A DNA stretch of 64,000 nucleotides, taken from assembly GCF_028453695.1 (NCBI RefSeq), contig NC_135781.1:15003640-15067639 (forward strand), in the 5' to 3' direction. The notes under the pieces are model-generated. The model had not been told where the DNA came from, did no database searches, and saw only the letters and a list, made by a program, of their open reading frames with translations. Origin of the DNA: Augochlora pura. Taxonomy: Eukaryota; Arthropoda; Insecta; Hymenoptera; Halictidae. How positions within the stretch are numbered: the stretch's first letter is position 1; every line of letters starts with the position of its first letter. The position numbers and the translations under genes are program-made. Positions 22,101 to 36,400 of this stretch are shown piece after piece.

Positions 22101-25000
22101 ATGTAGACGAAGGACATGTTTCACAAAGTAAATTATGTTATTCGTTCGTAGCAATCATTGAATGTTCCTAAGATTGAATACGAGCCAATGAAATCGGTAC
22201 TACTTTCTAGACTACTTAATCCAATCTGATATCGATGCCGTTCCAGATAATTCATGCAATTTATTATTGATATTTTAAGCGTATATTTAAGGAATTTTGT
22301 GCCAGGAACAAGCATGTCAGGTGTGTGCTATGTTCGTATTCGACAGACCTTATTTGACACTTCGTTGTTCTAGTCGTTTTGCTATCAACAATATCAAGTT
22401 ATCGTTGTTAGCACTATTTTTTAATGCTATGACCTTCACTTTCATACTTGCGAGTTCTATTTAATTATGACACAATTATTTTGTAACAATATTTTTCTAA
22501 AAAGACTACTTTAAGTTGTATTACTGATTTGAAAATAAATTATTCGCGTTTAATTTATGGTCTCGATTAATTCCAAGAAAGTTCGCCTAGATCTTTATTG
22601 ATCTGATCCGCCCCTTTCTTCCATTCTACTATGGTTCCTTTCCCTACACGTATCGTATTTTAAGAAAACAACAGAAAACTTTAAATTTAGGAAAAGGATA
22701 TAAGAAACAATGTAAAATAGGAATTTTATTTATGATAACTTTAGGAATTTTACTTTTTAATTGATATTTGAATTCACTAAATTTTAAATAATTTCGTAAA
22801 GGTTGCAGAAAAGTAGATAATTAATGTATTTAAAATTCCCGGTAAAAGTTCTCAGCCGATAAAACTCAACATTTTCTCTATATTTCACTAGATGGCGTAA
22901 CGAGGCTAACAACAGAGTGACGCTAAATGGCGCGTAAGAACAGTATTATTGTTAGCGCAGTCATGTTTATTGTTCATCTGTAATTATAAGCAAGTTCAAC
23001 AACATAAAATTAAATATTTATACAAAAATCATTGTTAATAACTGATTGCACAGGAATTTCAAATATTTTACGTTGCCAAAGAGGTTGTTTCCGAGAGCTA
23101 TTCAAATTATTCTTAATAAAAACTTGAAATTTCGATTTTACCGTTATACTCCTACTACTTTCAATGTGCAAATCAAATTTTTCTTTGCCAATTGTGTCAT
23201 AAACTAAATGTTATTTTATCAACGTATCGGTATCGATATGTTAGCTTCCTTAACAGTTTCAAGTAATATCATTTTTCGCGGATACAGGGACATTATTCTA
23301 AGTTAGTGTGTCAAATAATAAAAAAAATGGAATATTGAATCCTTTTTACAAAATTGAATAGAAATCAATTTTGGGATCACTCATGAATCCTATTGTATCA
23401 TTCATGTGTTCACACGTAATTGCAAAGGAGATCGAAATAGATCTGCTTATTTTGCAAGTGAGTAGATGCGAGTCTGACGAGCAAATTGAGGGTGGTGACT
23501 GTTGCTGGTATATTATTGTTCTTATTCGGAACTGTTAATTAAGGGGTTTACCGGTCGTGCGTCTTAGGTCGCGGGGGAATTTTTCAAGGAATCCGCGGTG
23601 GGGTAGGCTAGGTGGTCGCCATTAATCCTCAGGAATACCGGGTGACAACGACCAAATTAGTCAGGCGATCCGTCAAAAAGAGCATTTCCGTGGTAGGCGT
23701 GTGTTATATTCGCCACATGCTACTCGGCGCGCAGTCGCGACAGCCAGTCACCCCCAACATACGTACATATATTTACTTGTGTACATGTGCACATACTGTG
23801 ATTTAAGCGCCGGCGTGTAAATATCAGTTCTTTTTTATCTGCTGCACAAACATTTAACAAAAAGTTTCGCACTCAAATAAACACTGTAAACCTCCTCATA
23901 AACTTTGACTGTTTTGTCGATTTTATAACACTCTGCTCGGGTTGTTCTGCGATTATTCGAGCAATTAATACGGGGAATAATTTGCCGCGAAATATATGGG
24001 CTTTAGGGTAAGAAAGAAAAACAATTTCAACTCTTTGTGGTCCGATGCCAGACCCGAGGTAGTAAGAAATTCTTCTTCTTAAATAAGATCAAGTAAATTA
24101 TTTGTTTGCTTATCTTATAGGAAACACTGTGAAAGACGCTATAGAAATTTTCACGAGATGAAAAATTATTTTCTATGTATCTTGTTTAATTTTATACGAT
24201 TTATGAACTTGGATTTCTCTTGATTGCAAGATATTATGGAATATACTACATAAAATTTACGATGTTTTGCATTGATATGGTCGAAATTCGGGAAAATATA
24301 AGCTTTTATTTGTAGATAGATAACCTGCAAATCAAATTAGTGTGCCCCTAGATAACAAGAAAACCGGACATACATTTGTAAAAGTGTTTTTTAAACTGTT
24401 TCAAGTAAATTTATTTTGTCTGAGAAACTGTTCGCAAAAGGAAATTTTACTAATGTTTTATACTATTAAAATATTTTTAACCTTTTCAATGTTTAATTTG
24501 TGTATTTATGTAATATGTCGCATAATACATGAGAGGTAGATATTCGCTTACATTTTCATATTTATATTGTCATTACAAGAGTACCTTGAATGCAAATTTC
24601 CCCTGTCAAGGAAGAAACATCTTAACATTCAATGAGGTTCCAAAGACAACTATGACTCGCCGATTTGTAGGACAAAAGTATCTACGGCACAGGCAGCAAT
24701 TCGTGTTCTCTTGCGACCATTAACGATTCTGCAGGAAGGAACTGAATTGTATATTTCAGTGGACCATCGATCTCGGAATTTCGTGTTAACATTTAAATCA
24801 CTCTCACTCGGTACATCCGGGCCTTGAAAGGGAGACGTTGGCCAAGGCAATCGTAGGAGGAAGAGGAAGAGAAATATAGTTTGTAATATGTGTATCGTGC
24901 GCGCGATGGCCCGTGAAAGCTGACTGGCTGCTCGACACCCAGGCGAAGAGGGATGCAGCCACGCCAGCTATGTTAATTAAACGCGTTTCTAGCCCCCGCA
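22101..25000. other. Start of the gene-poor region, no gene seen
   Basis: Mostly AT-rich DNA without an ORF that shows family similarity or splice structure. A GC-richer patch at 23520-23780 carries CpGs and could be regulatory. I find no RNA gene here. Confidence 0.4.
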
Positions 25001-25114
25001 TAGGAAATCAGAGAAAAAAGGAGACGAGACGAGCGGTGCTCTCGAGCAGCAATGGGGCAACGTGAAAGAGGGTGCCGGCTAATAACACGTCCCGTACGAC
25101 GAACGCACGCCACA

Positions 25115-25230
25115 CGCCCGTCTTCTTCTTCTTTCTTCTCTTTCTCCTTGTCCTCCTTCTTCTCTTCTCAGTCCACCACCGCGCTCCTCCCTCCGATGTT
25201 TCTTCTTCTTCTTCTTCTTCTTCTTCCAAC
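25115..25230. repeat. Polypyrimidine tract with TTC microsatellite
   Basis: About 115 bp of almost pure C/T on the plus strand, ending in a run of TTC triplets at about 25201-25226. The long open frames over it on both strands (poly-Ser/Phe/Leu on one side, Lys/Arg/Glu on the other) come from this composition and are not genes. Confidence 0.8.
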
Positions 25231-25582
25231 ATAATTCTTTTTTGTCCTCGGCCCTCACTTGTCTTCTCGACGCTAAAAGAATGTCGTAAGAGTTCGAGCA
25301 ACTGTCTTCTGGATTTCTAAATAGACATCGGTCACCTTATTCGCCGACCGTATTGCGGTGTGAAGCTTCCTGATTTCGAAAAATATCAGGGGAAATGATT
25401 GGTAGGATTTCGAAGCGAGATTCGAAAATTGTATTTCCTGGAACGATGGAATCCAATGTACCGCGAGAAACTTTGTACTCTGTGACTTTCAGCAGCGAAG
25501 AAATTTGACCAGACTTGAAAATTTATGCATAAGTAGTTACAAAAATAATCCAAGAAATTGTCTAAATAATTGTTTAGTTGAT

Positions 25583-25728
25583 GTAACTCTTTGAGGCACA
25601 AAATTTCAGGAAATAAATAGACCCATATGGCACAGAAATTTTGTCAGGTTATAAAAATGCTCCACCATGCATTATCGCACGTGAAAAAGGTGGGGCATTT
25701 TTAATCCCACCGTGGCCCAAAGAGTTAA
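25583..25728. mobile_element. piggyBac-type MITE, about 146 bp
   Basis: The right end reads GGCCCAAAGAGTTAA, and its complement TTAACTCTTTGGGCC matches the left end GTAACTCTTTGAGGC. The right end has a full TTAA (25725-25728); the left has GTAA, one substitution away. TTAA targets and a C-T-C/T-T-T-G terminus are typical of piggyBac elements. Inside, AAAAATGCTCCACC (25653-25666) and GGTGGGGCATTTTT (25689-25702) form a hairpin. There is no coding capacity. Confidence 0.65.
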
Positions 25729-27182
25729 GTAGTATTTGATTTACAGCTATAAATAAAATTATTCTTACCAAGAGATACTAATTTCTCTGAAAACAACAAA
25801 TCAAGTTAGTTAATTTGAAGCATTGCATGTGTCCTTGCTGTACTTTTATCGTGTTACACAAATATTTTCAGTCCGTTTATTTTAAAATATAGTTCGTATC
25901 GGAAATTTCTACGAAAATGACTTTTAACCTTCTTTTACCGTGATATCTACAATTCTTAATGTGAACTTATCTAATAACTCACGTGATCTACAGTCAGCAA
26001 AATATTCTTAAAGGAATACTAAGTATTCAAATTCAAATATTGGAAAAATAGTTATTACTTTGCTTATAGATCATACAATAAAAGGGACTATTTCTTAGTA
26101 AACAGAATTTTAGTGGATCTATCAAATACATTTCACAAGAAAACCCCAACTGTTACTCATGATTGAAGAGTATATATTTCTAAAAGTATCAATTTATTTA
26201 AATCGTTGGAATAAACTTAAATGCAGCAAAAATTCTGTTATAAGTAGAAACAGTATAAAATACACGGACACATTGCCCCTCAAATTACATACTTTAATTT
26301 CCATAAATATTTGTACGCTGGAAGGAATAGTATCGAAGTCTTACTACTATTCTTAGCATGGAAGAACTACGGATATTACATGATAATATTACTAGATATA
26401 CTTATATACACTATATAAGACACAAACTTTTTAATCACACTTTTTCTTAATATCGACAAGTTATATCTTCTATGCTATCTTTTTGACGTAACATCTTATT
26501 GTTGTCAAAGACTTGCTTCTTTTATTTCGAATACAAAAATAAACTTTAAGGAAATAAATTTAAAAAATATTTAACATATGAAGCATTTGCTTGCATGCAT
26601 CTGTAACTGTAAAATTTTACTCGTACAGAACAACATTAATCTGTCAGCTCTGTAGATAAATTTTTAAAGACCTTGTGCACAATATCTTTCAACAAGCTTT
26701 TCTAAACCTATTCTAAAACATCGAAACGGTTAAATATTATTAATTGTGTACGTCGCTACAAGACAAAAGCTATTAATACAACTCCCTTGGACAGTTTCGA
26801 ATGAAATATTCGCTCCATATTTTATCAGAAGAGGTCCCTTTGTACCTACGATTGCATACGCCTTCGGGAGCCACTAACTCATTTCCCAACATCGATACGA
26901 CGTTTCAATTCTACACTATCAATAACATCGACTTTCAATAACTCTATCAACATACCGACCAAAGCTACAGTTTTCCTTTCATAGAAAACATTTAAAAACT
27001 AGTGGCAATAGACCCGCGACAAAATTTTCGCTCCCCGTCGGCGTGATAGTGGGCTTGCTGAGATTTCTGTTCCACCGGTGATTATGAAGTCCACTTTACG
27101 CGGAAATTACGCGCGTTCCGGCTTGACGCTACCACAAAAACGTGGCTGGGGCAAAAAAAGGAAGCGTGTAGCGAGAAAGAGA

Positions 27183-27208
27183 GCTAGAGAGAGAGAGAGA
27201 GAGAGGGG
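27183..27208. repeat. GA microsatellite
   Basis: A short AG dinucleotide run with one interruption, next to a G-rich segment at the start of a GC island. Confidence 0.7.
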
Positions 27209-29652
27209 GCGGGGGGATAGATGTTTTAAAGGACCCGCCTAAAGTTACTCGCCGACAAATTAGCCGGGCGCGGCGCGGCGGGTGCGCGACGCGTTCGAGG
27301 GACAGGACTGCGTTTCACGGAAACGCGGCCGAACCACGTGGCACTGGCTATGAAGGGAGCCAATGGAGACGGCATATGTCTGACAAGCGCTTAATCATCG
27401 GGGAAAATTCTCTGTCGCCGGGCAGATTAACCGCGTCCGAGTTCCGACGCGATGCGTTTCACACCCCCGCTTTCAACGCTTCCGGGGTCCGACACCTCGG
27501 GATCCACGGTCCGTTACAATGATCATTTGAAACCTCTATCGTGTCGAACGTTTCCAAGAATTTGAGCGACCAGCAAGGCATCGCAATCAAGCAGGAACTC
27601 CTGAAAAAATTAACATATAAATTGCACCGGCTGAAGGGTCAACCGATGTTTAAAAGGAAATTTCAGCCGGTAATTTCGATCATTTTGAAGCCGAACTTAC
27701 TTGTCCGCGGTAACGACTCCAAGACTCCAAATGGGCTTGGTGGTTCGTCCACCATCATTGATACGTTAACTTAATTTTTTCTTATTGGCGGTTTAGACAA
27801 GCTCGATAAGGGGTTGGGGGTAGGCGAATTAATTCAATTATTCTCGATGAAATCGAAGCAAATGCCGGTATTATGTAAATTCTTGTGCGCTTTCACGTTT
27901 CTGCCCAGTGAGAGTTCATTATACGGTCTATGAAGCTCCGGGGAAATGCGAACGGGTGCGGTGAGTCGCGATTATTGCGCGCGTGGTATTAAATAACCGT
28001 TAAATAAAATAATGTATTATAATTAGTATTTTACGGTGTCACAGTAGCAGGAAATTTTAATCGCGTTATCGGCCCGATAATTGAATGCGCCCGACGAATC
28101 CGGCGAAATTAATAGAAAACAAAGCGGGGCCGCGCTCGGTTGCCGCACCGCTCGTAATATTGATTTCGATTTTCGATTTCGGGAGAAACGCGATACGGGA
28201 CTCTTCTTGCTTTCTTTGTTGTTCTCGGGACCGGACAACCGTGCAGTTTCGTTCGGAACTTCCCGAATCGCTGCCCGAGACCGAAGCAAGACGATAAATC
28301 TTCGTAGGGAAACTTTGCGTGCGCTGAGCCCGCCGAAAATTTATTCCCTTCGTTATCGCGAAGTTTCGCGTCGGCCTTGAACGTTGATCGCGCATTCCCT
28401 CACGGTAGTGTTCAAACATAGAACAGAAACATCGGGCAGAAGTTTTTCCTGCTCTTGACGCCGACCATTGAGTGGCGCCCTTTATGCAATGGGTTTTGTA
28501 GAGGTAATGTAACGTAAAACACCATCTAACAAAAATGTGGTGTATTGTGTAGTTTTACATTTAATATTGTTTGACTCTTTTCATATTATTTATCGAAGTT
28601 TGTATTTATTTCTGAATCAACTTTATGGCAAACTCATTTTTATCATAAATGCACAAAATCCGTGGTTTATTTATCGACTCATTAATATTGAAACGATTTG
28701 ATGATATCAACAAAGTTGCATTTGTTTAGATTTGGTATAATTTTTATTACAATATGTACTACAAACGTAAATTCATTGAGAAATTGCCAATGAATTTGTT
28801 CATTTTTATCAAGGATTTAATAGTCTCCGTCTAAGTTCCTGTTTACAAACACTGACAATGATGGAAACATTCCATTTACTACATTGTTTGCAACAATTAA
28901 TGTTGGTAAATACTATCTATGTAACTGCGATAGAAGAATATACAACTAAATCATTTACAAACATGAACAAACTATAATGCCAATTTACCCGAAAAGAGAA
29001 CTCCGGATAAGAAAATGGTATATTTGTTTTCTTTTTTGCGCATAGAATCATCTTTTTGGGACCACCCTGAATATTATTACAATTGTATAGCATGTCTGTG
29101 AGAATGCCTACTGTCACGTCAGTTGTAACTATTGCCAATATTTAGATATCGATAAATGATTCAGTTCTTATGTAATCTCCATTATAGTTTCCGGAATATT
29201 TACTATTTCATTGCAAAAGAAATTGATTATTAATACCTTCATTCCTCGACTTCGACAGTGTCAACACTTAACTGACCGGTTACGAGGACATTCGTGTTCG
29301 TACCTTCACCAACTTGTGCAATTTCGAATGTACAAAATTATGTAAAATGTCGTTGCAAGATTGATTATTATGTTGAATAGTATTTTTATCTAATTATAAA
29401 AATAGATAATGACACGTGCCACTTTTTGCTCAATCTCTTCAAGGATATGAAAAAAAGCGTTAATTTAATTTTAGTTTCATATTAAATTTTAATAGTCTTA
29501 CGCGCGGACTCGGATTCTTGATCCATCATTATGTTCATCCGTTTTCAGTTCTCTTAATTCCGATGCATTTAAACTGAATAAAATAGAATCACGCCAGAAC
29601 TGATTATTCTTTTTATAAAGTTCATTTTTAATGAGATAAATCATTCGCACGC

Positions 29653-29747
29653 GGATGTCGCTGATATGGCGGCACTAAATTATCATTTTATAAGGTAATC
29701 ACGTAAACTACATAAATGAAAACTCAAAATCATTTATTTATTAGTTC
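29653..29747. repeat. Dispersed repeat, copy 1
   Basis: The segment begins GGATGTCGCTGATATGGCGG and ends in CATTTATTTATTAGTTC. A diverged copy with the same order of blocks (GGATGTCGC start, TAATCA-GTAA middle, CATTTATTTATTA end) lies at 63453-63559. The family is not recognised. Confidence 0.5.
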
Positions 29748-32199
29748 CTATAAAAACTCACAACAGTATAATAATGATTTTTATTTCAATTCCGCTTCGT
29801 ATAGAAAACGCAAAACTTTTAAAAAATTAACTCCGTTTTCCTGGTAGGTAAAATAATTGTCGTCAATGTGATAATTTATGAAACTGTGTCGAGTATCAAT
29901 TACAACTGAAAAGTCTGAAATTTCCGAAATCTCTAGTATGTTTTGGTTCTCGTAAAATACCAGCTGATTAACATTTACGAAACCAAAGTTCGACGTGTTG
30001 TCGAGTTCGCGCGAATTCGTTAATTCCTCGAGAGAAAGGAACAGTTCACTGGTTCCGAACGATTTAAACAGATTAGCGTTCCGATCTCTGCTTCGATGGA
30101 CCTAAAACAAGGAAGAAAGGCGGCGGCGGCGGCAGGAGGTTGGGGACGGACGACGGGGGTGGGGCAGAAAGAGAAGCGGAGAAAAGGAAAAAGTTACGAT
30201 CTTTTCTCTCTGTTGGCTGAAAACGATTTTCTCACGATGTTCATGCCGAGATAATTAAAGCGTGTCTTTGAGGACGGAACGGAATGGAAATGCACGCAAC
30301 GTGATTTTCGCAAAACAGTTTGCGGTTGGGCACGGTCGGTGTGCTCTTTTAAACTCAAATGAGCCGAGAACACTTTTATTCTTCTCCGGCTGTTCGTTAT
30401 TATTTAGAAAATTGGTGGCAGTCCGTGTTGCTCGCCACGGAGATCGTGATTATGTTCCAGCCAACGAGTTTCCGGCATTGTTTCGTGACATTTTAAACCA
30501 CGACTGGCTTCCTCGCGATCTCCTATACTCGATGATAGGTTTTTCGACGATTTTTCGTTCGTTGTCTTTTCCTCTCTTTCCGCCTTGTTCACGGTCTCCG
30601 GGAAAAGTACGACTAATGGTCAAAAGAAAATCAGGTGTTTTCGAGCGGGGATCGCTAATTACAGCTTGCGGGCATAAGGGACATTAATTGCAGACCATGG
30701 ATTATGATTAATTACCGCGTCGATAATGATTCATTGTCGCGTCTAACGATACCTCACCGGTAACATCTTTCTCGGCAACGCGCCATGTAATTACAGGTGA
30801 AGGCCGGTCACCCTGTGTTTTTGAGGCTCTTTTTCAATTTTCAGATAAAGGCTCGCCGGTCGCCGTTGCGGCTGCTGAGTTATTTCGCCGGCTAAAAGGC
30901 GCGTTCGATTAAACTGCGCGTGCCGGTTACATAATTTTGTAGTAACATAAATTGGGAATTGGCTCTATCTGGAACAACCGATCGTAGATTTGAATGTAAT
31001 ACCCGAAGGTGGCCGGAGATTAATTAAAATAGACAAAAGCCAAAAAGCTACGGCACAGCAGTCAGCGTTCTGCTTTTATTGCGTCTATTCGCATACGCAA
31101 GAAAAACTTCATAATTATCGATTTTATAATTTCGCGCTGCAAGGCATTAATATTAGTTTTATCGGTTTTAGCACGTTTGTATCAGCTATTCGGATTTTCG
31201 GTTACGTAAATTATCATATTATTATTAAGCCCATAATATTTACATCAATTTCTGATTTCGAGGATTATCTCGTGGTGGTGCAAAGTAAAAAATATCGATT
31301 TTATCATCTTTATTGTTCAGCGTTTTAAGTATCAAATCGAGGACTTGTTGTTATTTTATTCTATAGTTTGCTATCGCCTATCGATAGTTAACATTTCCGA
31401 AAGTCAATAGGTAATGCAGGTGTACGAATAATTAAGAAAACATCAGATTAAATCGACACGGCCGCGGTATTGTAGTCCGGTACTGATCGGATGAATTCAT
31501 TTGCAGACTAGCGATTGAAATTGTTCCGTGCTGTTACTTTCGGAAGCTGATATTAATCGTTGAAAGGAACGAAGCAATTTTTACATAATAATTAATCCGC
31601 GATGTCGCAGCGTGATTTCATGTATCAAAAACGCAGCGATTGAACAAAATACGCCGGCGAATAGAAATAAGTCGAATACATTCTATCTTTTACGCAAGCC
31701 GATCGGACTAATAACTGAAATGAAATGTAGACGGATTCGATTGGCCCTATAAAAATGTAAATCTGCATCGGGAATTCATGGTCGCGGAATCATATGGGCG
31801 CTATTATTCCGCGAATGAAAAATTCTAAAATTATTAGGTTCGGGACGCGCCTATGTCCACAGTTTCCTCGAGCGCGTTCCATCAATTCCGAAAATTTCTA
31901 CCTATATTTCATCTGCATATGTATATAGAGAACGGGCAGAAAGGTAGCGTAAGTGTGGTGAAAGGTAGCAAAGTGCACACAAACAGCCGCGGAACTATCT
32001 CCGTGCGGTCAGCCAGTACGTGTTCCACCCCAATACATAGTGAAAACCGCGGCGCATGCAATCTCATCAACGGAAAATCGTCGAAAAAGTCGGGGCGGGA
32101 CACGAGTGCTCGTAGCAGCAAGCTAGCTCGCTGGCGCGGCGCAGCGACCACGGTGGCTCAAAAGAAAATATATTTATAAAATTCATAGCAGACGTCTGC

Positions 32200-33480
32200 C
32201 TCGGTTAATCGGTTTTCCGAGGACGTTGATCAATTTCGCCTAGACAGAGGAGTGAGATGCGCCCTCCGAAACCTCCCTGTTTTACCTTCACCCTCTTCAT
32301 CACCGCCTCTGTGCTTCCCCGGCCTGACCCACCCCTTTCCACCGTTTCTCCCTGGTGGCTGCGACTCCCATCTCGCGTCTATCTCTTCGTCCCTCCTTTT
32401 TCGAGTTGCCAAAAAAAATGCCCCTTCAGGCAGGACTCTCTCTCTAGTAGCTTCCGTCGTTTCAAGATGCCTGGCCGCGTTCCCGCCTCCGCTTCGGCCC
32501 CGATCCCCTACGTCAATGCCGCCACCTCCAACCTTTTCTCTCGGCTCGGCCTTTTCTGTCGAAGACACGCGAGGAGAGTGAGCAGGCTAGCGACTAGGCT
32601 TACGGGCGTGCAAAACCACGAGGCGATGTTACTGCTCTCTGTCCCTTCCTCTCTCTCTGCCTTTCTGTTTTCTCTCTCTCTCCCTCTCTCCCTCTCTCTC
32701 TCTTTCTCCGCGTCTGCACATGGGGAGCAATATCGGCTCGCGTGTATGCACACATGTCATTCGATGAAACGAAGACGGTGCCGGGCTACGTGGACCTCTT
32801 TCTTCTTTGCTACGCTTGCATCGCGGCGGTAACGCTGCACCGTAAATACGGATGCGGCGGACAGAACGCGCACGTACGCGCACACAAGTTTCTCTTTTCC
32901 CTTCCTTCTCGGCTCTTCTCTATCTCTCGCGAGCCTGTTATGTAGAAAAATAAGTACACGGAGCCACCTAGGCACCCGACGCGATGAACAGAGGGAGAAA
33001 ACAGAGAAAAAGGGACACGGCCGCGAAGGGAACGCGAGAGAACGAGACGAGAACCAAGTCCTGCACTCTCGGCCCGTTCACCACCGCTCTCGCGCTCTCT
33101 TTCTTTCTCTTTCATCTGCCTCTGTTTCTCTTTCCCTTTCTCTCTCTCTCTCTCTCTCTCTCCCCCTCTCTCTCTCTCTGTCCCTCCGTTTTTCTCATTC
33201 CCTTCCTCTCACTTATTTTCCGTGTGTCTTCTGCCGAGAGTAGTGTAGGTGTGTGTTCGCTCGCCGCGTGTATACCTACGTGTTTCATGTTAGTGACTCC
33301 GTACGCTCGTCTTCGTCGCCCGGCTTGCGCCTCTGTCTGCGTGCACGTACATTAGGTACCTGCACGTATATATAGGTACCTATCTATAGGTACCAAATGG
33401 TAAATGAGAGGGTAGACGCGAGGTCCGGACGCCTGCAGCTAGCGGCGACCCAAAGCTTCGTCTACCGCGGGGCTGTATGT
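32200..33480. other. CpG-rich, pyrimidine-rich island
   Basis: A dense GC-rich block with several CT microsatellites (about 32638-32708 and 33139-33180). Long overlapping open frames occur in five frames, which fits composition and not coding. It may be a promoter or 5'UTR of an unidentified transcript; I cannot assign a strand. Confidence 0.4.
33139..33180. repeat. CT microsatellite
   Basis: A run of TC dinucleotides interrupted once by CCCC, inside the pyrimidine-rich island. Confidence 0.75.
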
Positions 33481-36400
33481 GCCACCGCACGTACCGGGTG
33501 ATCGCGAAACCCGCACTTTTTTTCCGCGATCTCGCGATCTTGCCACCAAGGAAGAAATGTGCGGATTCGCGGACTAATGCAAACGCTGGGAACGCATTTT
33601 GTTGCGAGCGGAATGGAATCTGTGCGTCTAGGAACCTAAGGCGTATGCTTTTTTTACGGGATGCCGTGTACTGGATCGAGGTCGCCGTAAACGGAGCAGG
33701 CAATTGCAGGTTGTTTAGCGGGAAATTGTTAAGCTTCCGTTTCCAGACGAGCAGCGGATTGTTCGAACGATCAAAATTTCGAGAAATTACCGGCGCGGCG
33801 TGTTCGAGTGCGGAATATTGTTACGTTTTAAATTGCCTTCGAAACGCAGCCGGGAAACTCGTGGAGCCCGCCGCGACAGTGGGCACGCTGCGTTTCTTTC
33901 AAACGAGATTTCGAATGAAATTTCGCGTCCGACTGGCTTGTGAAAACGTAATTTTTTGCGAACCAGCATTGCCTGCCGCTGGAAATTCGTTTTAGGAGCT
34001 CAAACAGGGTCGGGAAAATATTTCCAAGCCGAATTTGTAAAGCCGTTCAAATTGATAGTTTATCACCGGGCCGTTGAAATATTTTCAAGGGGGTGAAAAG
34101 CATGGTCGAAAGAGAGAGAGAGAGAGAAGGAGGGTGGTGGTGGTGGGTAGAGAGCCGGAGTGGGACAGACCGTTGGAAAATGTTGTAAAGTTGTTTCGGT
34201 GTACATCGCGGTCACAGATGAAAAATTTTCTGTATCGCGGACTATTATCGTTACTTTAACTGTATTCACTCGCCGCGCTTTTTCAATCGCGCCGCCGGCT
34301 GTTGAGTGCATTTTGTTCGCAAATCGAAATCGAGCGACGGCGACGAGGGGGAGGACGGCTGGAAAAATTGCTACGGTTGCACGAAATTTCATATTTTCCC
34401 GCCATACGATTGGCGATAATTCAGAAGCAGACCGAGAGGCGCATCGCGTGATAACGCGGGCGTGATAACTCGACGAAAATGGAGTAGGAGGAGCATTTCA
34501 AAAAAGTCATCTACTGGGTGGATGGAAATTATCTCGGAATTCGATTGTATCGCCGAGGAAAACAAATTGTGCTGCTTCCACGCGAAAATTTTTCATACAA
34601 AACTGTGAACACATTCATTTGTTTTTTTACGATTACGAAAATTTTCCAATTCATGCAAGCACGTGACAATAATTTAAATCTAAATATTCAATTACAATAA
34701 TCTCCCTTCGAAATCTGCAGGAATCAAATCTTACGTTTACCATAAAGCTGTCTATTATCTTTTCATTTTGATGCGTTGACCGTAAGGCAGTCACTAATTT
34801 TTGTTAGAAATGCATCAAATCTACAGTCTCTAATTATGTTTATTACTTGATAATCCTACTGTGAACAACATCTGAATATACCTTTTCTTAGAAAAGATCA
34901 ACGCATTCAATAATTTAGCATTTTATACAATATTATATTTACATCATATCACAGTTGTTTACATCGTACACAAATAAATAACTGCACACTGCAGTGCAAG
35001 AGGTGCAGTGTCAATTCTTGAAAATGATTTCACTTCTGTGCGGAGCTTGATGAAACTTTTTATAGAATAAACCGTTTCTTTTTTCCGATTTCACGAATCA
35101 CAATTATACGTGTTTAAACATCTGCAGTTTACTTGCGCGAACGTGCCAGTGAAAGCACAAAGGATGTTATGCTGTGAAAGGTTTTGTATGCTGAATGTTT
35201 CAAGTTCGTCGTGCCGATTTGCGGACGGCGTCGAACGTTGATAATTCATTCGCAATATTTGTGAAGTCGTACATTTCGCGCGAAGCCTCGGAAAATCTTT
35301 GACGGAATCGCCATTGTCGCCATACTTCACGCACGTGCCAGTCATGCAGGGGTTTTCTCGCGGCAGACGGGACGAAGCCAAAGTCGAAGTTGGAACATGT
35401 AATCTAGCCGACCGATCTTCCTGCAGCCGTATCGCTTTAGTGATTCGAATCGATCGGGGCTCTCTCAGTTGCCCTCGCTATCATTGATAATTATTGTTTT
35501 GTTTAACGGTTTCTCTCCGACGTATCCTTCTGGGAAGAAGTGAGACAGCAATAAGCACGGGTGGGTGAAAGGTGATAGGTATAGTAAGCAGACCGTTTCA
35601 TAATCAGACACCGAAGATGTTCGAGATAATGCTTCTTACGGTTTCTTTTTGGAACAAATAGTGGCCGGCGCACAAGGACACGAGTTTATTCCACAAAAAT
35701 ATTCTTCGCCCGACAGTTTCAATTTGAAACGGTTATGAGTTTTTGCCATCGTGCAATTTTCATTTTTAATTAAAGCGTACGGTATATCTTTCATTTCCGA
35801 TATTTTGTTTGAATTTAAATAGAGGTGTCCTCATCTGGTCGAGCCCAGCGCGAAAACCACGACTACGATTCTTGAAAAATGACTTTCATTACACACAAAC
35901 GCGAGACAAGATGTATTTCTCCAGATATACGTGAATATAATACAAATTTAAGATATCCACAACTTTTTAGCTACTGATGTACATAACCTGTCGTGACATT
36001 TAATTAAAGGCAAACAGTAGACGAAGAAACAAATTTCTTTTTAGCTTGAATTTCATTATCCTATCTACCATTTTATAAAATTTACTGTCAGCCAGACGGG
36101 TCAGTTTAATTTTAGATGTCTTCAGCAGGGAACTAGTATATATGTATATTATCTATGCCGCAAATTAATATCATAACTTTAGAAAACTTAAAATACCTGT
36201 AAAGTGTACCATTTTAAATTTACTTCAAAATTGAAACCAACAATCAGAAGACAATGATCAGATTTATGTACGAAAATGTATTTTTAGTAGCAATAGAATG
36301 AGACGGTTTCAATTAGCCAGTAGAATGGTCTCTTCAGCCGCTGCCACATAGACAAACAATTAATCGCTTGCACAATGCCCGCTGGATCTTTTTCCTTTTA

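Larger units (their letters stand above)
25729..32180. other. Gene-poor stretch with GC islands, no gene seen
   Basis: AT-rich DNA is broken by CpG-rich islands at about 27000-27500, 28070-28480 and 30080-30960. Open frames in the islands overlap on both strands and resemble no family I know, so I treat them as compositional. Homeodomain-type words (TAATTA, TAATGA) are common at island edges. Confidence 0.4.

Noticed and set aside
28917..29138. Minus-strand frame around GGTGGTCCCAAAAAGATG as a transposon remnant
   Set aside because: The word resembles ends of some insect repeats, but I found no matching opposite end or target duplication.
32257..33355. Long Ser/Leu/Pro-rich open frames in the pyrimidine-rich island
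   Set aside because: Overlapping frames on both strands, microsatellite content and no domain; explained by CT-rich composition.
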